Of a stretch of DNA of 64,000 nucleotides, positions 8,822 to 17,154 are shown piece after piece (positions within the stretch are counted from its first letter, which is position 1; each line of letters opens with the position of its first letter). The position numbers were made by a program, and so were the translations under genes. Under the pieces are notes generated by a model. That model was given only the letters and a program-made list of their open reading frames with translations. It had not been told where the DNA came from and ran no database searches. Source of the DNA: Streptomyces sp. NBC_01317 (GTDB taxonomy: Bacteria; Actinomycetota; Actinomycetes; Streptomycetales; Streptomycetaceae). The stretch is from contig NZ_CP108393.1 in assembly GCF_035961655.1 (NCBI RefSeq), positions 5,875,001-5,939,000 on the forward strand, given 5' to 3'.

Positions 8822-9699
8822 ACGCCCCGGTGACGTCCCCCGTGGTGAACTCGCCCGGCAACGCGACCACGTTGGTCGCCAGCGACCTCGACAGGACCCT
8901 GATCTACTCGACCGGGGCCCTCCAGCTCATGATGCCCGACGCGCTGGCTCCCCGGCTGCTGTGCGTCGAGGTCTACGGGAGCAAGCCGCTGTCGTACATG
9001 ACGGAGACGGCCGCCGGGCTGCTGGACCAACTGGCCCGTACGACCGTGTTCGTACCGACCACGACCCGTACTCGCGAGCAGTACGGCCGGGTCCAACTGC
9101 CGGGACCCGCACCGAGGTTCGCCATCTGCGCCAACGGAGGGCATCTCTTGGTCGACGGGGTGTCCGACCCCGACTGGCAGGCGCGGGTCGCGGGCCGGCT
9201 CGCCGACGAGTGCGCGTCCCTGGCCGAGGTGCGCGCGCATCTCCTCGCCGTGTCCGATCCCGCCTGGCTCCTCAAGGAGCGTGTCGCGGAAGACCTGTTC
9301 GCCTATCTCGTCGTGGACCGGACGCTGCTGCCGGAGGGCTGGGTGAAGGCGCTGGCGGAGTGGGCCGGGCCGCGCGGCTGGTCGGTGTCCCTCCAGGGCC
9401 GCAAGATCTACGCCGTACCGCGGCCGCTCACCAAGAGCGCCGCTATGCGCGAGGTGGCGCGCCGTACCGGGGCCGAACTGACCCTGGCGGCGGGGGACTC
9501 GCTGCTCGACGCGGACCTGCTGCTGGCGGCCGACCACGGCTGGCGCCCGGGCCACGGCGAACTGGCCGACTCCGGCTGGACGGCCCCGCACGTCGAGAAT
9601 CTTCCGCAGGCGGGGGTGGCGGCGGGCGAGGAGATCCTCCGCCGCCTGCTCACGGCGGCGGAGGCCGGGCCACGGCCGGTGCTGGACCGGGCGGGCTGA
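8818..9699 (+). CDS. HAD superfamily hydrolase (Ter-linked)
   Basis: About 293 residues. All four HAD motifs can be seen: SDLDRTLIYS (nucleophile Asp, with DLDRT instead of DxDGT), FVPTTTRT (motif II Thr/Ser), a Lys in RPLTKSAAM (motif III), and AAGDSLLDADLL (motif IV acidic pair). GTG 8818 overlaps the preceding TGA as GTGA, so translation is coupled to the fusion gene. In Ter biosynthetic modules a HAD protein is a standard member and is expected to remove a phosphate from the nucleotide-like intermediate. It is the last gene of the three-gene operon. Confidence 0.9.
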   Translation: MNAPVTSPVVNSPGNATTLVASDLDRTLIYSTGALQLMMPDALAPRLLCVEVYGSKPLSYMTETAAGLLDQLARTTVFVPTTTRTREQYGRVQLPGPAPRFAICANGGHLLVDGVSDPDWQARVAGRLADECASLAEVRAHLLAVSDPAWLLKERVAEDLFAYLVVDRTLLPEGWVKALAEWAGPRGWSVSLQGRKIYAVPRPLTKSAAMREVARRTGAELTLAAGDSLLDADLLLAADHGWRPGHGELADSGWTAPHVENLPQAGVAAGEEILRRLLTAAEAGPRPVLDRAG

Positions 9700-9768
9700 G
9701 CGGGCGCCGAGCGGGCACGCCTTAGGTGGTACGGCGCTGGTACGGCTCCCGGCTCCCGCCCTACGGCA

Positions 9769-9990
9769 TCAGGCGCAGCAGCCGCCCCCGCAGCAGCCGC
9801 CTCCGCCGCCCGCCGAGGGCGCGGGGGCGTCGCTGCCCTTGGCGGCTCCACCGACGGCCACCGTGGAGAGCAGCTTCACGGTGTCGTCGTGCCCCGCGGG
9901 GCACATCGCGGGGGCGGCGGACTGGGACATCGGCCGGCGGAGTTCGAAGGTGTTCCCACAGGAGCGGCAGCGGTACTCGTAGCGAGGCAT
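9769..9990 (-). CDS. FmdB family zinc-ribbon protein
   Basis: A 73-residue protein with the FmdB signature MPRYEYRCRSCGNTFE at the N-terminus and a second metal-binding pair around MCPAGH. The C-terminus is Gly/Cys-rich (GGGGGCCGGGCCA), which is common in actinobacterial members. The function of the family is poorly defined; regulatory or chaperone-like roles are suggested. It starts 18 bp after the DUF4383 gene stop on the same strand, so it is probably co-transcribed with it. Confidence 0.88.
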   Translation of the reverse strand: MPRYEYRCRSCGNTFELRRPMSQSAAPAMCPAGHDDTVKLLSTVAVGGAAKGSDAPAPSAGGGGGCCGGGCCA

Positions 9991-10008
9991 GCGCCCAGGG
10001 TATCGGTG

Positions 10009-10776
10009 TCAACCCACGCCCACCCGGTTCCGGCCGCCCCTGGCCCGCCGGCGCTGTTCACGCTCGGCCTGTTCCGGGTGGCGGGCCCGCCAGTACGGGT
10101 TGTCGTGGGGGAGGCCGCCGCTGACTCTTCCGTACATCCCGAAGAACATCAGCAAGATGCCGACCACAAAGCTGAACAGCACGTTCTGCATGCGGAACGC
10201 GAGGAAGTTGTGGCCGCTGTCGAGCAGGGCGAGATTGACGAAGCCGCTGCCGATGAAGACCACGCCGAAGAACGCGTTCAGGGTCGAGGCGACGTTCCCG
10301 CCGACCACCATCCCCGCGAAGAGGATCAGACCCACGCAGAGGGAGATGACGCTGAGCGTGCCGTTGGTGTTGAGGCCCGCGACCCTGTCGCTGCCCGTGG
10401 TGAAGAAGCCGATCTGGTCGATGAGGCCGAGGATCCCGAAGACCAGCAGCGCCAGGCCGATGAGTCCGGCGCCGACGCGGTAGACCTGGTTGAGCTTGTG
10501 ATCCAGGGGGAGGGCCTCGTCGATCCGTACGCGCCGCCGTGGCCGGGACCGGAGCGGCCCCGTCTTGAGCGGCCCCGTCCTGGGCTGCCGGGATTCGGGC
10601 GGCCCGGACCTCGGCTGTTCGGACCTCGGGGGCCCGGACCTCGGCTGTTCGGACGTCGGCTGTACGGACCTCGGCTGTTCGGACCCGGGCTGTGGGGATC
10701 CGGGCGGCCTCGACCTCGGCTGCCGGGATCTCGGAGGCGCGTGCGAACGCAGGGACCGGAGCGAGGAGAGAGTCAT
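10009..10776 (-). CDS. DUF4383 membrane protein with repetitive basic N-terminal extension
   Basis: A 255-residue protein. The last ~165 residues form a DUF4383 membrane domain with four predicted helices (VYRVGAGLIGLALLVFGILG, TLSVISLCVGLILFAGMVVG, FFGVVFIGSGFVNLALL and VLFSFVVGILLMFFGMYG). The first ~80 residues are an Arg/Pro/Ser-rich tract of pentapeptide-like repeats (for example SEQPRSGPPR). ATG 10776 has a clear AAGGAG site about 9 bases upstream, so the extension appears to be translated. DUF4383 has no known activity. The downstream neighbour is FmdB. Confidence 0.88.
   Translation of the reverse strand: MTLSSLRSLRSHAPPRSRQPRSRPPGSPQPGSEQPRSVQPTSEQPRSGPPRSEQPRSGPPESRQPRTGPLKTGPLRSRPRRRVRIDEALPLDHKLNQVYRVGAGLIGLALLVFGILGLIDQIGFFTTGSDRVAGLNTNGTLSVISLCVGLILFAGMVVGGNVASTLNAFFGVVFIGSGFVNLALLDSGHNFLAFRMQNVLFSFVVGILLMFFGMYGRVSGGLPHDNPYWRARHPEQAEREQRRRARGGRNRVGVG
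10565..10735 (-). repeat. In-frame 15-bp-type tandem repeats in DUF4383 gene
   Basis: The region is built from degenerate 15-base units resembling CTCGGCTGTTCGGAC on the plus strand. The units keep the reading frame and encode QPRSx/GPPRS pentapeptides on the minus strand. Confidence 0.75.
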
Positions 10777-10889
10777 GGGAGATCTCCTTCAGGCCGTACG
10801 TACCCCAGAGGACGGTGTCTCTTCCACCTCCACGATCCGCCCACCCCACCTTCCCCACAAGTCGGGCGGCGTCCGGGTGCTCGCGCCCG

Positions 10890-12254
10890 TCAGGCCCCCG
10901 CCCCGCGCTCCTCGCGGATGTCGGACACCACATGCGCCACCGACTGCCGTACCGCCTCGGTCTCGGTCAGGAAGTGCCAGTAGTCGGGATGCCGGCCCTC
11001 CAGGCCCGCCACCGCCCGGTCCAGCCGGGCCACCGACTCGTCCAGCGGCCGGGCGTGGCGCGGCTCCGGCACGCTGCGGCCGGCCATCGCCAGCCGCTGC
11101 GCGTCACGGATCGCGAACCGGGTGCGGTCGATCTCGTGCTGCGGGTCCTTCGACACGGCGTTCAGCCGCTGCAACCGGTCACCGGCCGCGGAGACCGCCT
11201 CGTCCGTACTGTTCAGCAGCGCCCTGACCGTACCGAGCAGGGCCGTCGCGTCCGGCCACCGCTGGTCCTCGCGCGCCTTGCCCGCCTCCTTGAGCTTCTC
11301 CTCGGCCTGGCGGACGGTGGTGGCCGCGTGCTCGGGCACGTGCTGGAGGTCCTGCCAGCACTCGGCGGTGAAACGGCGGCGCAGCTCGCTCAGGATCGGC
11401 TCCACGGAGCCCGCGCGGGTGGTGAGCGCCTGGGCGCGGGTACGGAGCGACACCAGCCGGCGGTCTATCTCCCTGGCCCGCTCGGGGAGGCGGTCCGCCT
11501 CGGCCCGTACCGCCTCGGCGTCCCGGAGCACCCGGTCCGCGCGCTGGAGGGTCTCGGTCACGCCGTGCTGCCCGGCGCCCTGGTTCAGCTTCGTCAGCTC
11601 GGGGCCGAGCTGGGCGAGCCGGGCGGCGAGGTCGTCCGCCCGCAGCCCCGAGGCCCGGACGGCGTCGAGCGCGTCGCTGGCGGCCAGGAGCCCCTGCCGG
11701 GCCCGCTCCACGGCGGGCGCGAGGCGGGCGAGCTGGGTCTCGGCCTTGTCCAGCAGGGGCCCGAGCCCCTGTTCGAACCGGTCGAGGTCGCCCTTGACCC
11801 GGTCCAGCTCGTCCTTGGCCTTCGTCAGCTCCGTACGCGCCTTGGCGACGCTCGACGGGTCCAGGTCGTCCCGGTCCAGGTCGTGGGCGTCGACCGCGCT
11901 GATGTAGCCGCTGCTGACCTCGTCGATCCGGTGCCCGAGGGCGGTGAAGTCGCTCACGGCGCGCTGGGCGCTGGGCGAGCTGTCCACGGCCGTGATCGTC
12001 TCGATCGAGATCCGCAGATCGCGCTGGGCGGTGTCCAGCTCGTAGAAAGCGGCCGCGGCGGCGTCCTTCGCCGCCTGCGCGTCGGCCCGCTGGCTCTCGC
12101 CGCGGCCCCCGAACCAGCGCCGCGTACCCCCGCCGGCGAACGCCCCCGGCAGGATCGCGATCGCCAGGGGCACAGGCAGCAGCAGCACCGTGAGGACATC
12201 ACGGACGGCACTCGCCTTCGCTCTTACGTGCGGCTGCGCGTGTGTCGCCGTCAC
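10890..12254 (-). CDS. Membrane-anchored coiled-coil protein of unknown function
   Basis: About 454 residues. One N-terminal hydrophobic segment (VLTVLLLPVPLAIAILPGAF) is followed by a long, highly charged helical region rich in Ala, Glu, Arg and Leu with heptad-like spacing, from about residue 55 to the end. I see no catalytic motif. The layout suggests a membrane-tethered structural or scaffolding protein. GTG 12254 is preferred because GGGAGAGG lies just upstream; ATG 12293 and 12320 are in-frame alternatives. The neighbouring DUF4097 lipoprotein on the same strand is also envelope-facing, but the two are not obviously one operon. Confidence 0.78.
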   Translation of the reverse strand: MTATHAQPHVRAKASAVRDVLTVLLLPVPLAIAILPGAFAGGGTRRWFGGRGESQRADAQAAKDAAAAAFYELDTAQRDLRISIETITAVDSSPSAQRAVSDFTALGHRIDEVSSGYISAVDAHDLDRDDLDPSSVAKARTELTKAKDELDRVKGDLDRFEQGLGPLLDKAETQLARLAPAVERARQGLLAASDALDAVRASGLRADDLAARLAQLGPELTKLNQGAGQHGVTETLQRADRVLRDAEAVRAEADRLPERAREIDRRLVSLRTRAQALTTRAGSVEPILSELRRRFTAECWQDLQHVPEHAATTVRQAEEKLKEAGKAREDQRWPDATALLGTVRALLNSTDEAVSAAGDRLQRLNAVSKDPQHEIDRTRFAIRDAQRLAMAGRSVPEPRHARPLDESVARLDRAVAGLEGRHPDYWHFLTETEAVRQSVAHVVSDIREERGAGA

Positions 12255-12327
12255 ATCCCTCTCCCGTGCCGAGTTCGCCCTGCCCTGGTCCATTCTCCCA
12301 CCAGGTAAGGACGAACACACGGGTCCG

Positions 12328-13128
12328 TTAGTTCGCGCTTCGGACCGTGACTTGTCCGTTGTCGCTGCGCGCCTTCACCACGTGCGTGCTGTTCCTGTCG
12401 GTCGGTACGTCGACGTCGGCCTTGCCGTTGTCGCTGTCGGCCGTCACCGCGTACGACGCCTTCGACCTGGGCAGGTCGATGACGATCTTGCCGTTGTCGC
12501 TGGAGGTGTCCACGGAGTCGGGCACGGTGGTGAGGGCGAGGTGGATGGACCCGTTGTCCGCCTTGGCGCTGACGGTCCTGGCGCTGACGTCCTCGGCGAC
12601 GATCTTGCCGTTGTCGCTCCCCAGGTCGAGCGTTCCGCTGGAATCCCTGACGGTCACGGACCCGTTCCGCGCCACCAGGCTCAGCGCGGTGTCGAACCCG
12701 GTCGCGAGGACCTTGCCGCTGTCCGCCTCGACACTCACGGCCACGCCGCGCGGCACCTTCACGCGGTGCTGCCCCTCGCAGTCACTCGCGACGGCGTCGC
12801 ACTTCACGCGGAGCGTGAGCGTGCCGCCCGACATCCGCCACTCGGCGTCGGGCCCGCTCCCCATGAACACCCAGCCGTCGACCTGCCGGGTCACGTCCAC
12901 GGTCTTCACGTCGGCGGGGACGAGCGTGACCGACGAGTTCCCCGCGTCGATGGTCAGTTTCTTGCCGGAGAAGGCGAACGACCGGTGCTCGACGGGCGCG
13001 TCGGACGCGTCCGACCCACTGCCGCACCCGGTGACGGCGAGCGCGAGCAGCGCCGCACCCCCGAGAGCGAGCAGCGCGCGCACACCGCTGCGGCCGCGGC
13101 GGTTGGCGCGGTCATGAAATACGTCCAC
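12328..13128 (-). CDS. DUF4097-type beta-repeat lipoprotein
   Basis: About 266 residues. A basic N-terminus and hydrophobic core end in a lipobox (LAVTGC), so the protein is predicted to be a lipoprotein. The mature part is a DUF4097-type beta-helix with repeated SDNGK / ADNGS / SSDNGK turns about every 20-25 residues, typical of adhesin-like families. GTG 13128 is preferred because a GGGGGA site lies about 9 bases upstream; the longer ORF to 13335 runs into the tRNA region. The function is unknown, with an envelope-stress or surface role likely from the family context. Confidence 0.85.
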   Translation of the reverse strand: MDVFHDRANRRGRSGVRALLALGGAALLALAVTGCGSGSDASDAPVEHRSFAFSGKKLTIDAGNSSVTLVPADVKTVDVTRQVDGWVFMGSGPDAEWRMSGGTLTLRVKCDAVASDCEGQHRVKVPRGVAVSVEADSGKVLATGFDTALSLVARNGSVTVRDSSGTLDLGSDNGKIVAEDVSARTVSAKADNGSIHLALTTVPDSVDTSSDNGKIVIDLPRSKASYAVTADSDNGKADVDVPTDRNSTHVVKARSDNGQVTVRSAN

Positions 13129-13335
13129 AGTGATCGTCCCCCAATAAATCGCGTAACTCGTACGTAGGCCCCACCGGCCCTCCCACCGTACGAACGCGAC
13201 CCCACCCCAGCCGATCCGGCCGCCCACCGTCTTAGGGGTGGGGCTAACCCCCGCACCCCCCACCCGCTTCGCGCCCCCACCCCTACTGGTTTGCGGCCCG
13301 GCCCCCTTGTCCATGTACGCTGTTGCCTCATCCAC

Positions 13336-13407
13336 GGGTGCGTAGCTCAGGGGTAGAGCGCTGCTCTTACAAAGCAGATGTCGGCGGTTCGAACCCGTCC
13401 GCGCCCA
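13336..13407 (+). tRNA. tRNA-Val (anticodon TAC)
   Basis: A complete cloverleaf can be folded by eye. The acceptor GGGTGCG pairs with CGCGCCC (one T-G pair), the D-arm is GCTC/GAGC, the anticodon stem is CTGCT/AGCAG with loop CTTACAA giving anticodon TAC, and the T-loop is TTCGAAC. CCA is not fully encoded (ACCG follows). A terminator hairpin lies 13 bases downstream. Confidence 0.95.
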
Positions 13408-13420
13408 CCGGTGGGAAGCT

Positions 13421-13448
13421 CCCCGGCCGAACAGGCCGGGGGGCTTTT
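13421..13448 (+). terminator. Rho-independent-type terminator of tRNA-Val
   Basis: A perfect 8-bp stem CCCCGGCC/GGCCGGGG with loop GAACA is followed by GGCTTTTG. Confidence 0.85.
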
Positions 13449-13496
13449 GTGCGTGCGGTGGCGGGACGTGGGCGCGGTGGGGCGCACACTGGGGGG

Positions 13497-13769
13497 ATGA
13501 GTAACTATCAGGGGCCCGCGACCCTCATCGCCGGGGACTCCACGATCGAGGTCGTCGCGACGTTGAGCGGCAGTCGGAGCGGTGACGTCAGGCAGTGGGG
13601 CGGCAGTGCGCAGACCGGGGAGATGGCGGAGGGTTTTCTCGCCGCCATGGAGAGCGGGGACGTGACGATCCGGCTGCCCGACGGGCAGGAGGGGGTCGTC
13701 GTCGCCACGACCACCGCCATCGGCAGTGGGCGGCTGCGGATCTCTGGGAATGGTGCCATTCCTTTCTAG
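13497..13769 (+). CDS. Small beta-rich protein, DUF4873-like
   Basis: A 90-residue protein opening with SNYQGPATLIAGDSTIEVVA. It has alternating short hydrophobic strands and Gly turns but no membrane segment or catalytic motif. The pattern resembles DUF4873 proteins, which also occur fused to monooxygenases; this assignment is by memory of the pattern and is moderate. ATG 13497 follows a run of six G bases. Its TAG stop shares the tetranucleotide CTAG with the stop of the convergent ECF41 gene. Confidence 0.75.
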   Translation: MSNYQGPATLIAGDSTIEVVATLSGSRSGDVRQWGGSAQTGEMAEGFLAAMESGDVTIRLPDGQEGVVVATTTAIGSGRLRISGNGAIPF

Positions 13770-14794
13770 TTCGGTTGTTCAGGAGTTCGGTCGGTCAGGG
13801 TCGTCAGTTTGTCTGGGTTTGTAATGTTGTAGATGTCGCTCACCCGGTCGCCCTCCGGGGTCAGGTCCACCACCAGCACCGCGAACGGGGACTCCCCGCT
13901 GAAGAGCACCGCCGACGGGTCCCCGTTGACCCGCCGGTAGCGGATGCTGAGGTCCTTGGGCGCGTGGGTGGCGCGGGCGACCAGCAGGCGCGCCACGTTG
14001 TCGCTGCCGTGGATCGGGCGGGGGCCCGCGGCCTTGGACTTGCCTCCGCCGTCGCTCCAGAGCGTGACGTCCGGGGCGAGGAGGCGCAGCAGCGCCTCCA
14101 GGTCGCCGCCGAAGGCCGCGGCCACAAAACGTTCGGTGACCTGCTGCCGCAGTTTCGGGTCGGCGCGGTAGCGGGGGCGCCGGGCGTGGACGTGTTCCCG
14201 TGCGCGGTGGGCGAGTTGGCGTACGGCGGCGGGGGTACGGCCCAGGATGCCGGCGGTCTCCGTGTGCGCGTAGCCGAACACCTCGTGCAGGACGAACACC
14301 GCGCGTTCCAGCGGGGTGAGCGTCTCCAGCACCACCATCATCGCCAGCGAGACGGATTCGGCGCGCTCGGCCGCCTCGGCGGCGTCCCCGGCCTCCGCCG
14401 CCGGACCGAGGGTGCCCGCGGGCGCGGTGACGAGCGGTTCCGGCAGCCAGGAGCCCACGTACGTCTCACGGCGCCGGGTGATGGCCGCGCGGCGGGCCAC
14501 GGCCCCGTTCACCGCGATCCGTACGAGATAGGCCCTCGGGTGGTCCACGGGCGCCGCGTCCGCCGCCGCGTTCCTGGCGGCCCACGCGAGCCAGGTCTCC
14601 TGGAGGACGTCCTCGGTGTCGGCCACGCTGCCGAGCATGTTGTAGACGAGGGAGAAGAGCAGTTCGCGGTGGTCGGTGAACACCTGTGTGGGGGTGTGGG
14701 GAGTAGGGGGAGTGCTCGGGGTGGGGGGAACGGTGGCGGTGTTCTCCGCCGTCTCTTTGCCGGTCGTGCCGGTCGTGCCGGTCGTGTCGGGCAT
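13766..14794 (-). CDS. ECF41-type RNA polymerase sigma factor (SigJ-like)
   Basis: A 342-residue extracytoplasmic-function sigma factor with a C-terminal SnoaL-like extension. Region 2 is seen in FSLVYNMLGSVADTEDVLQE, the family linker in WLPEPL, region 4 in LTPLERAVFVLHEVFGY, and the diagnostic DGGGK motif in the C-terminal domain. In ECF41 factors the extension controls sigma activity in place of an anti-sigma factor. ATG 14794 has GAGGAGG upstream. The N-terminus carries Thr/Gly and Pro/Thr repeats. The usual ECF41 partner (COE: carboxymuconolactone decarboxylase, oxidoreductase or epimerase) is not next to it; a divergent HxlR regulator is. Confidence 0.93.
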   Translation of the reverse strand: MPDTTGTTGTTGKETAENTATVPPTPSTPPTPHTPTQVFTDHRELLFSLVYNMLGSVADTEDVLQETWLAWAARNAAADAAPVDHPRAYLVRIAVNGAVARRAAITRRRETYVGSWLPEPLVTAPAGTLGPAAEAGDAAEAAERAESVSLAMMVVLETLTPLERAVFVLHEVFGYAHTETAGILGRTPAAVRQLAHRAREHVHARRPRYRADPKLRQQVTERFVAAAFGGDLEALLRLLAPDVTLWSDGGGKSKAAGPRPIHGSDNVARLLVARATHAPKDLSIRYRRVNGDPSAVLFSGESPFAVLVVDLTPEGDRVSDIYNITNPDKLTTLTDRTPEQPN

Positions 14795-14908
14795 CGTGGC
14801 CTCCTCTTCGCGCCGTTCCCGCCCTGAGAGCCGCCGGCGCCCCGGAGTGTGACATCCCGGCCGTGCGCGAGCGGCCGACCGCGCGTGCAGTCCTTCTACA
14901 CTCGGGGG

Positions 14909-15352
14909 ATGCGGTGGAGCGAGATCGGCGAGGTGGACTGTTCGATCGCCCGGGCGTTGTCCGTGGTGGGGGACCGCTGGACGCTGCTCGTGCTGCGGGA
15001 CGCGTTCGCGGGGGTACGGCGGTTCGAGGACTTCCGGAGCCGTACGGGCGCCTCGCGGCCGGTGCTCACGGAGCGGCTCGGCACGCTCGTGGAGCACGGG
15101 GTGCTGCGGCGGGTGCGGTACCAGGAACGGCCGGAGCGGTACGAGTACCGGCTGACCGAGAAGGGCGTCGGCCTCTATCCCGTGATCGTCTCGCTCCTCA
15201 CCTGGGGCGACCGGTGGATGGCGGGCGACGACGGCCCGCCCGTACGGCTGCGTCACGAGACCTGCGGGCACACCATCGCGCCCGAACTGTCCTGCCCTAA
15301 CTGCGGCGAGGCCATCGACCCGCGCCGGATGACTCCTTCGGTACGGGCCTGA
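14909..15352 (+). CDS. HxlR family winged-helix regulator
   Basis: A 147-residue HxlR-type regulator. The core CSIARALSVVGDRWTLLVLRDAF followed by the wing GVLRRVRYQERPERYEYRLTEKG is diagnostic. The C-terminus has a short Cys pair pattern (ETCGHTI ... SCPNCGEAID) that could bind zinc, as in some Streptomyces members. ATG 14909 (MRWSEIGEVD) fits the family start better than the longer ORF. It is divergent from the ECF41 gene with a 115-bp shared promoter region. HxlR proteins commonly sense aldehydes, disulfides or quinones. Confidence 0.92.
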   Translation: MRWSEIGEVDCSIARALSVVGDRWTLLVLRDAFAGVRRFEDFRSRTGASRPVLTERLGTLVEHGVLRRVRYQERPERYEYRLTEKGVGLYPVIVSLLTWGDRWMAGDDGPPVRLRHETCGHTIAPELSCPNCGEAIDPRRMTPSVRA

Positions 15353-15385
15353 CGACTCGCCGGCACGGGCCTGGCGCGCCCCGCC

Positions 15386-15877
15386 CTACGGGCGCAGGAT
15401 GAGGCAGGTCGTCGTCGCGTGGGCGACCAGCTTGCCGCGCTTGTCCGTGACCCGGCCCTCCGCGGTCGCGGTGCGCCGGCCCACGTGGATCGTGGTGCCC
15501 TCCGCGGTCAGCCGGCCCGCGTCCAGGGCGACCGTACGGATGTAGTTCACCTTCAGCTCCAGCGTCGTGAAACCGACACCGGCGGGCAGCGTCGAGTGCA
15601 CCGCGCAGCCCACGACCGAGTCGAGCAGGGCCGCGGCGATACCCCCGTGCACCGAGCCGAGCGGGTTGGAGAAGTCCGGGCGCGTGCTGAGGGACATGAC
15701 CACCCGTCCCTCCTCGACCTCGTCGAACGTCATTCCCAGCAGCCGCCCGATGGACGGCACGTCGCCGGGCTGCTTCTGCGCCCGGCGGAGGAATTCGAGT
15801 CCGGTCAGGGTGGACAGATCAACCGGATCGGCCGGAGCGGGGCCGTCGACCGGATCGACTGGATCAAGGAGAGTCAT
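15386..15877 (-). CDS. PaaI family hotdog-fold thioesterase
   Basis: A 163-residue hotdog-fold protein. The conserved SVHGGIAAALLDSVVGCAVHS helix and the LELKVNYIRTV strand identify the PaaI/DUF4442-type acyl-CoA thioesterase group. The N-terminus has an acidic Asp/Pro repeat (DPVDPVDG, then ADPVD). It would hydrolyse acyl- or aryl-CoA; the substrate is not predictable. It is convergent with the HxlR gene and divergent from the DUF2277 gene. Confidence 0.9.
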   Translation of the reverse strand: MTLLDPVDPVDGPAPADPVDLSTLTGLEFLRRAQKQPGDVPSIGRLLGMTFDEVEEGRVVMSLSTRPDFSNPLGSVHGGIAAALLDSVVGCAVHSTLPAGVGFTTLELKVNYIRTVALDAGRLTAEGTTIHVGRRTATAEGRVTDKRGKLVAHATTTCLILRP

Positions 15878-15951
15878 GCGGGCGAATTTATCAGTTCAGT
15901 TTTGTGACTGACCAGGTTCTGCCCGGCCGCCGAACGCGGCACACTGGAAGC

Positions 15952-16221
15952 ATGTGCCGCAGCATCAAGACCCTCCGTCCGCCCGTCCTCCCCGAAGAGG
16001 CCACCGAGGACGACATCAGGGCCGCCGCCCTCCAGTACGTACGCAAGGTGTCCGGCTTCCGTGAGCCCGCCGCCCACAACCGCGAGGTCTTCGCGCGGGC
16101 CGTCGACGAGATCGCGGAGGCCACGGCAAGGCTGCTCCAGGGCATCGAGGTCCGGGGCGGCGCCAAGCGGGCGGACACCGAGGCCGCCGTGGACGCCGTC
16201 AAGGAAGGCGTGGACGCCTGA
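15952..16221 (+). CDS. DUF2277 protein
   Basis: An 89-residue protein starting MCRSIKTLRPPVLPEEAT, the exact layout of DUF2277 proteins. It is mostly helical with a conserved QYVRKVSGFREPAAHNREVF block. ATG 15952 is preferred because family members begin MCRSI. The function is unknown. Confidence 0.88.
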   Translation: MCRSIKTLRPPVLPEEATEDDIRAAALQYVRKVSGFREPAAHNREVFARAVDEIAEATARLLQGIEVRGGAKRADTEAAVDAVKEGVDA

Positions 16222-16250
16222 GCGATCCGGGCCCGCACCCCGCGCCCGTC

Positions 16251-17072
16251 CTAGGACGCCGGTACCGGCTCGGACGTCGTGGGCCGCACCTGGGCCGGTC
16301 CTTGCGCGGTTTCCGCCGGGCCCGCCTTCGCCAGGCCCGCCTTCGCCGGGCCTGCCTCCGCCGCCTCCTGCGCGGGGCGCCGCATGAGGTACGCCGCCAG
16401 GGAGCCCGCCGCGAACAGCGCCAGGACGGACAGCGCCGCGCCCACCCAGCTCGCGCCCAGCCACTGGCCGCCGAAGTAGCCGAGGCCCACGCTGTACCCC
16501 GTCCACGCGACCGCCGCCAGCGCCGACCAGGGCAGGAACTCCTTCACCTTGCCGTGTGCCGCGCCCGCGCCGAGGGACACCACCGAGCGGCCCGCCGGCG
16601 CGAAGCGCGCGATGACGACCAGGGCGCCGCCGCCCGCGCTGAGCGCGCCGCCGAGGCGTGCCTGGGCGGTGGTCAGCCGGCGGGAGCGCGCGATGGCCCG
16701 GTCCAGCCGGTCGCCGCCGCGCCACGCGAGCCGGAAGGCCGCCAGGTCACCGAGGACGGACGCGCCGGCCGCGCAGAACATCAGGATGAGGAGCGAGGGC
16801 ACCTCGCGCGGTACGCGGGCCACCTGGTCGGCCGCGTTGACGACCGTGCTCGTACCGGCGGCCGCCGCCGTCGCGGCGGTGATCACCAGCACGCCGCTGG
16901 GCAGGACGGGCAGAAACACGTCCAGAAGCACGGAAAGAGCCACGACGGCGTAGATCCACGGGCTGCCCGTCAGCGACCCCAAACTGTCCAACACTTTTCC
17001 GACTCCCCGCCCGATCCTGTGAACAACGCCGCGTAGTCGCAGGAGTGCAGACAGGAGCAGCTTGCCAGCCAT
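16251..17072 (-). CDS. DedA/VTT family membrane protein
   Basis: A 273-residue membrane protein of the DedA (SNARE-associated/VTT) type. Hydrophobic helices lie near residues 40-75, 95-115 and 150-215. The conserved FAPAGRSVVSLGAGAA segment is the DedA signature loop, with its Arg. DedA proteins are tied to lipid carrier recycling and envelope integrity. The C-terminal tail (about residues 230-273) contains AKAG/AETA repeats generated by short in-frame DNA repeats. The gene is preceded downstream of DoxX by a strong hairpin. Confidence 0.88.
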   Translation of the reverse strand: MAGKLLLSALLRLRGVVHRIGRGVGKVLDSLGSLTGSPWIYAVVALSVLLDVFLPVLPSGVLVITAATAAAAGTSTVVNAADQVARVPREVPSLLILMFCAAGASVLGDLAAFRLAWRGGDRLDRAIARSRRLTTAQARLGGALSAGGGALVVIARFAPAGRSVVSLGAGAAHGKVKEFLPWSALAAVAWTGYSVGLGYFGGQWLGASWVGAALSVLALFAAGSLAAYLMRRPAQEAAEAGPAKAGLAKAGPAETAQGPAQVRPTTSEPVPAS

Positions 17073-17154
17073 ACAGCGTACGCCTGAAGGGTACGGGCCG
17101 ACGCGCCGGGGTGCCGGGAATTTCCAGCCTTTCCCGGGGCCGTGCCCTTACGGC

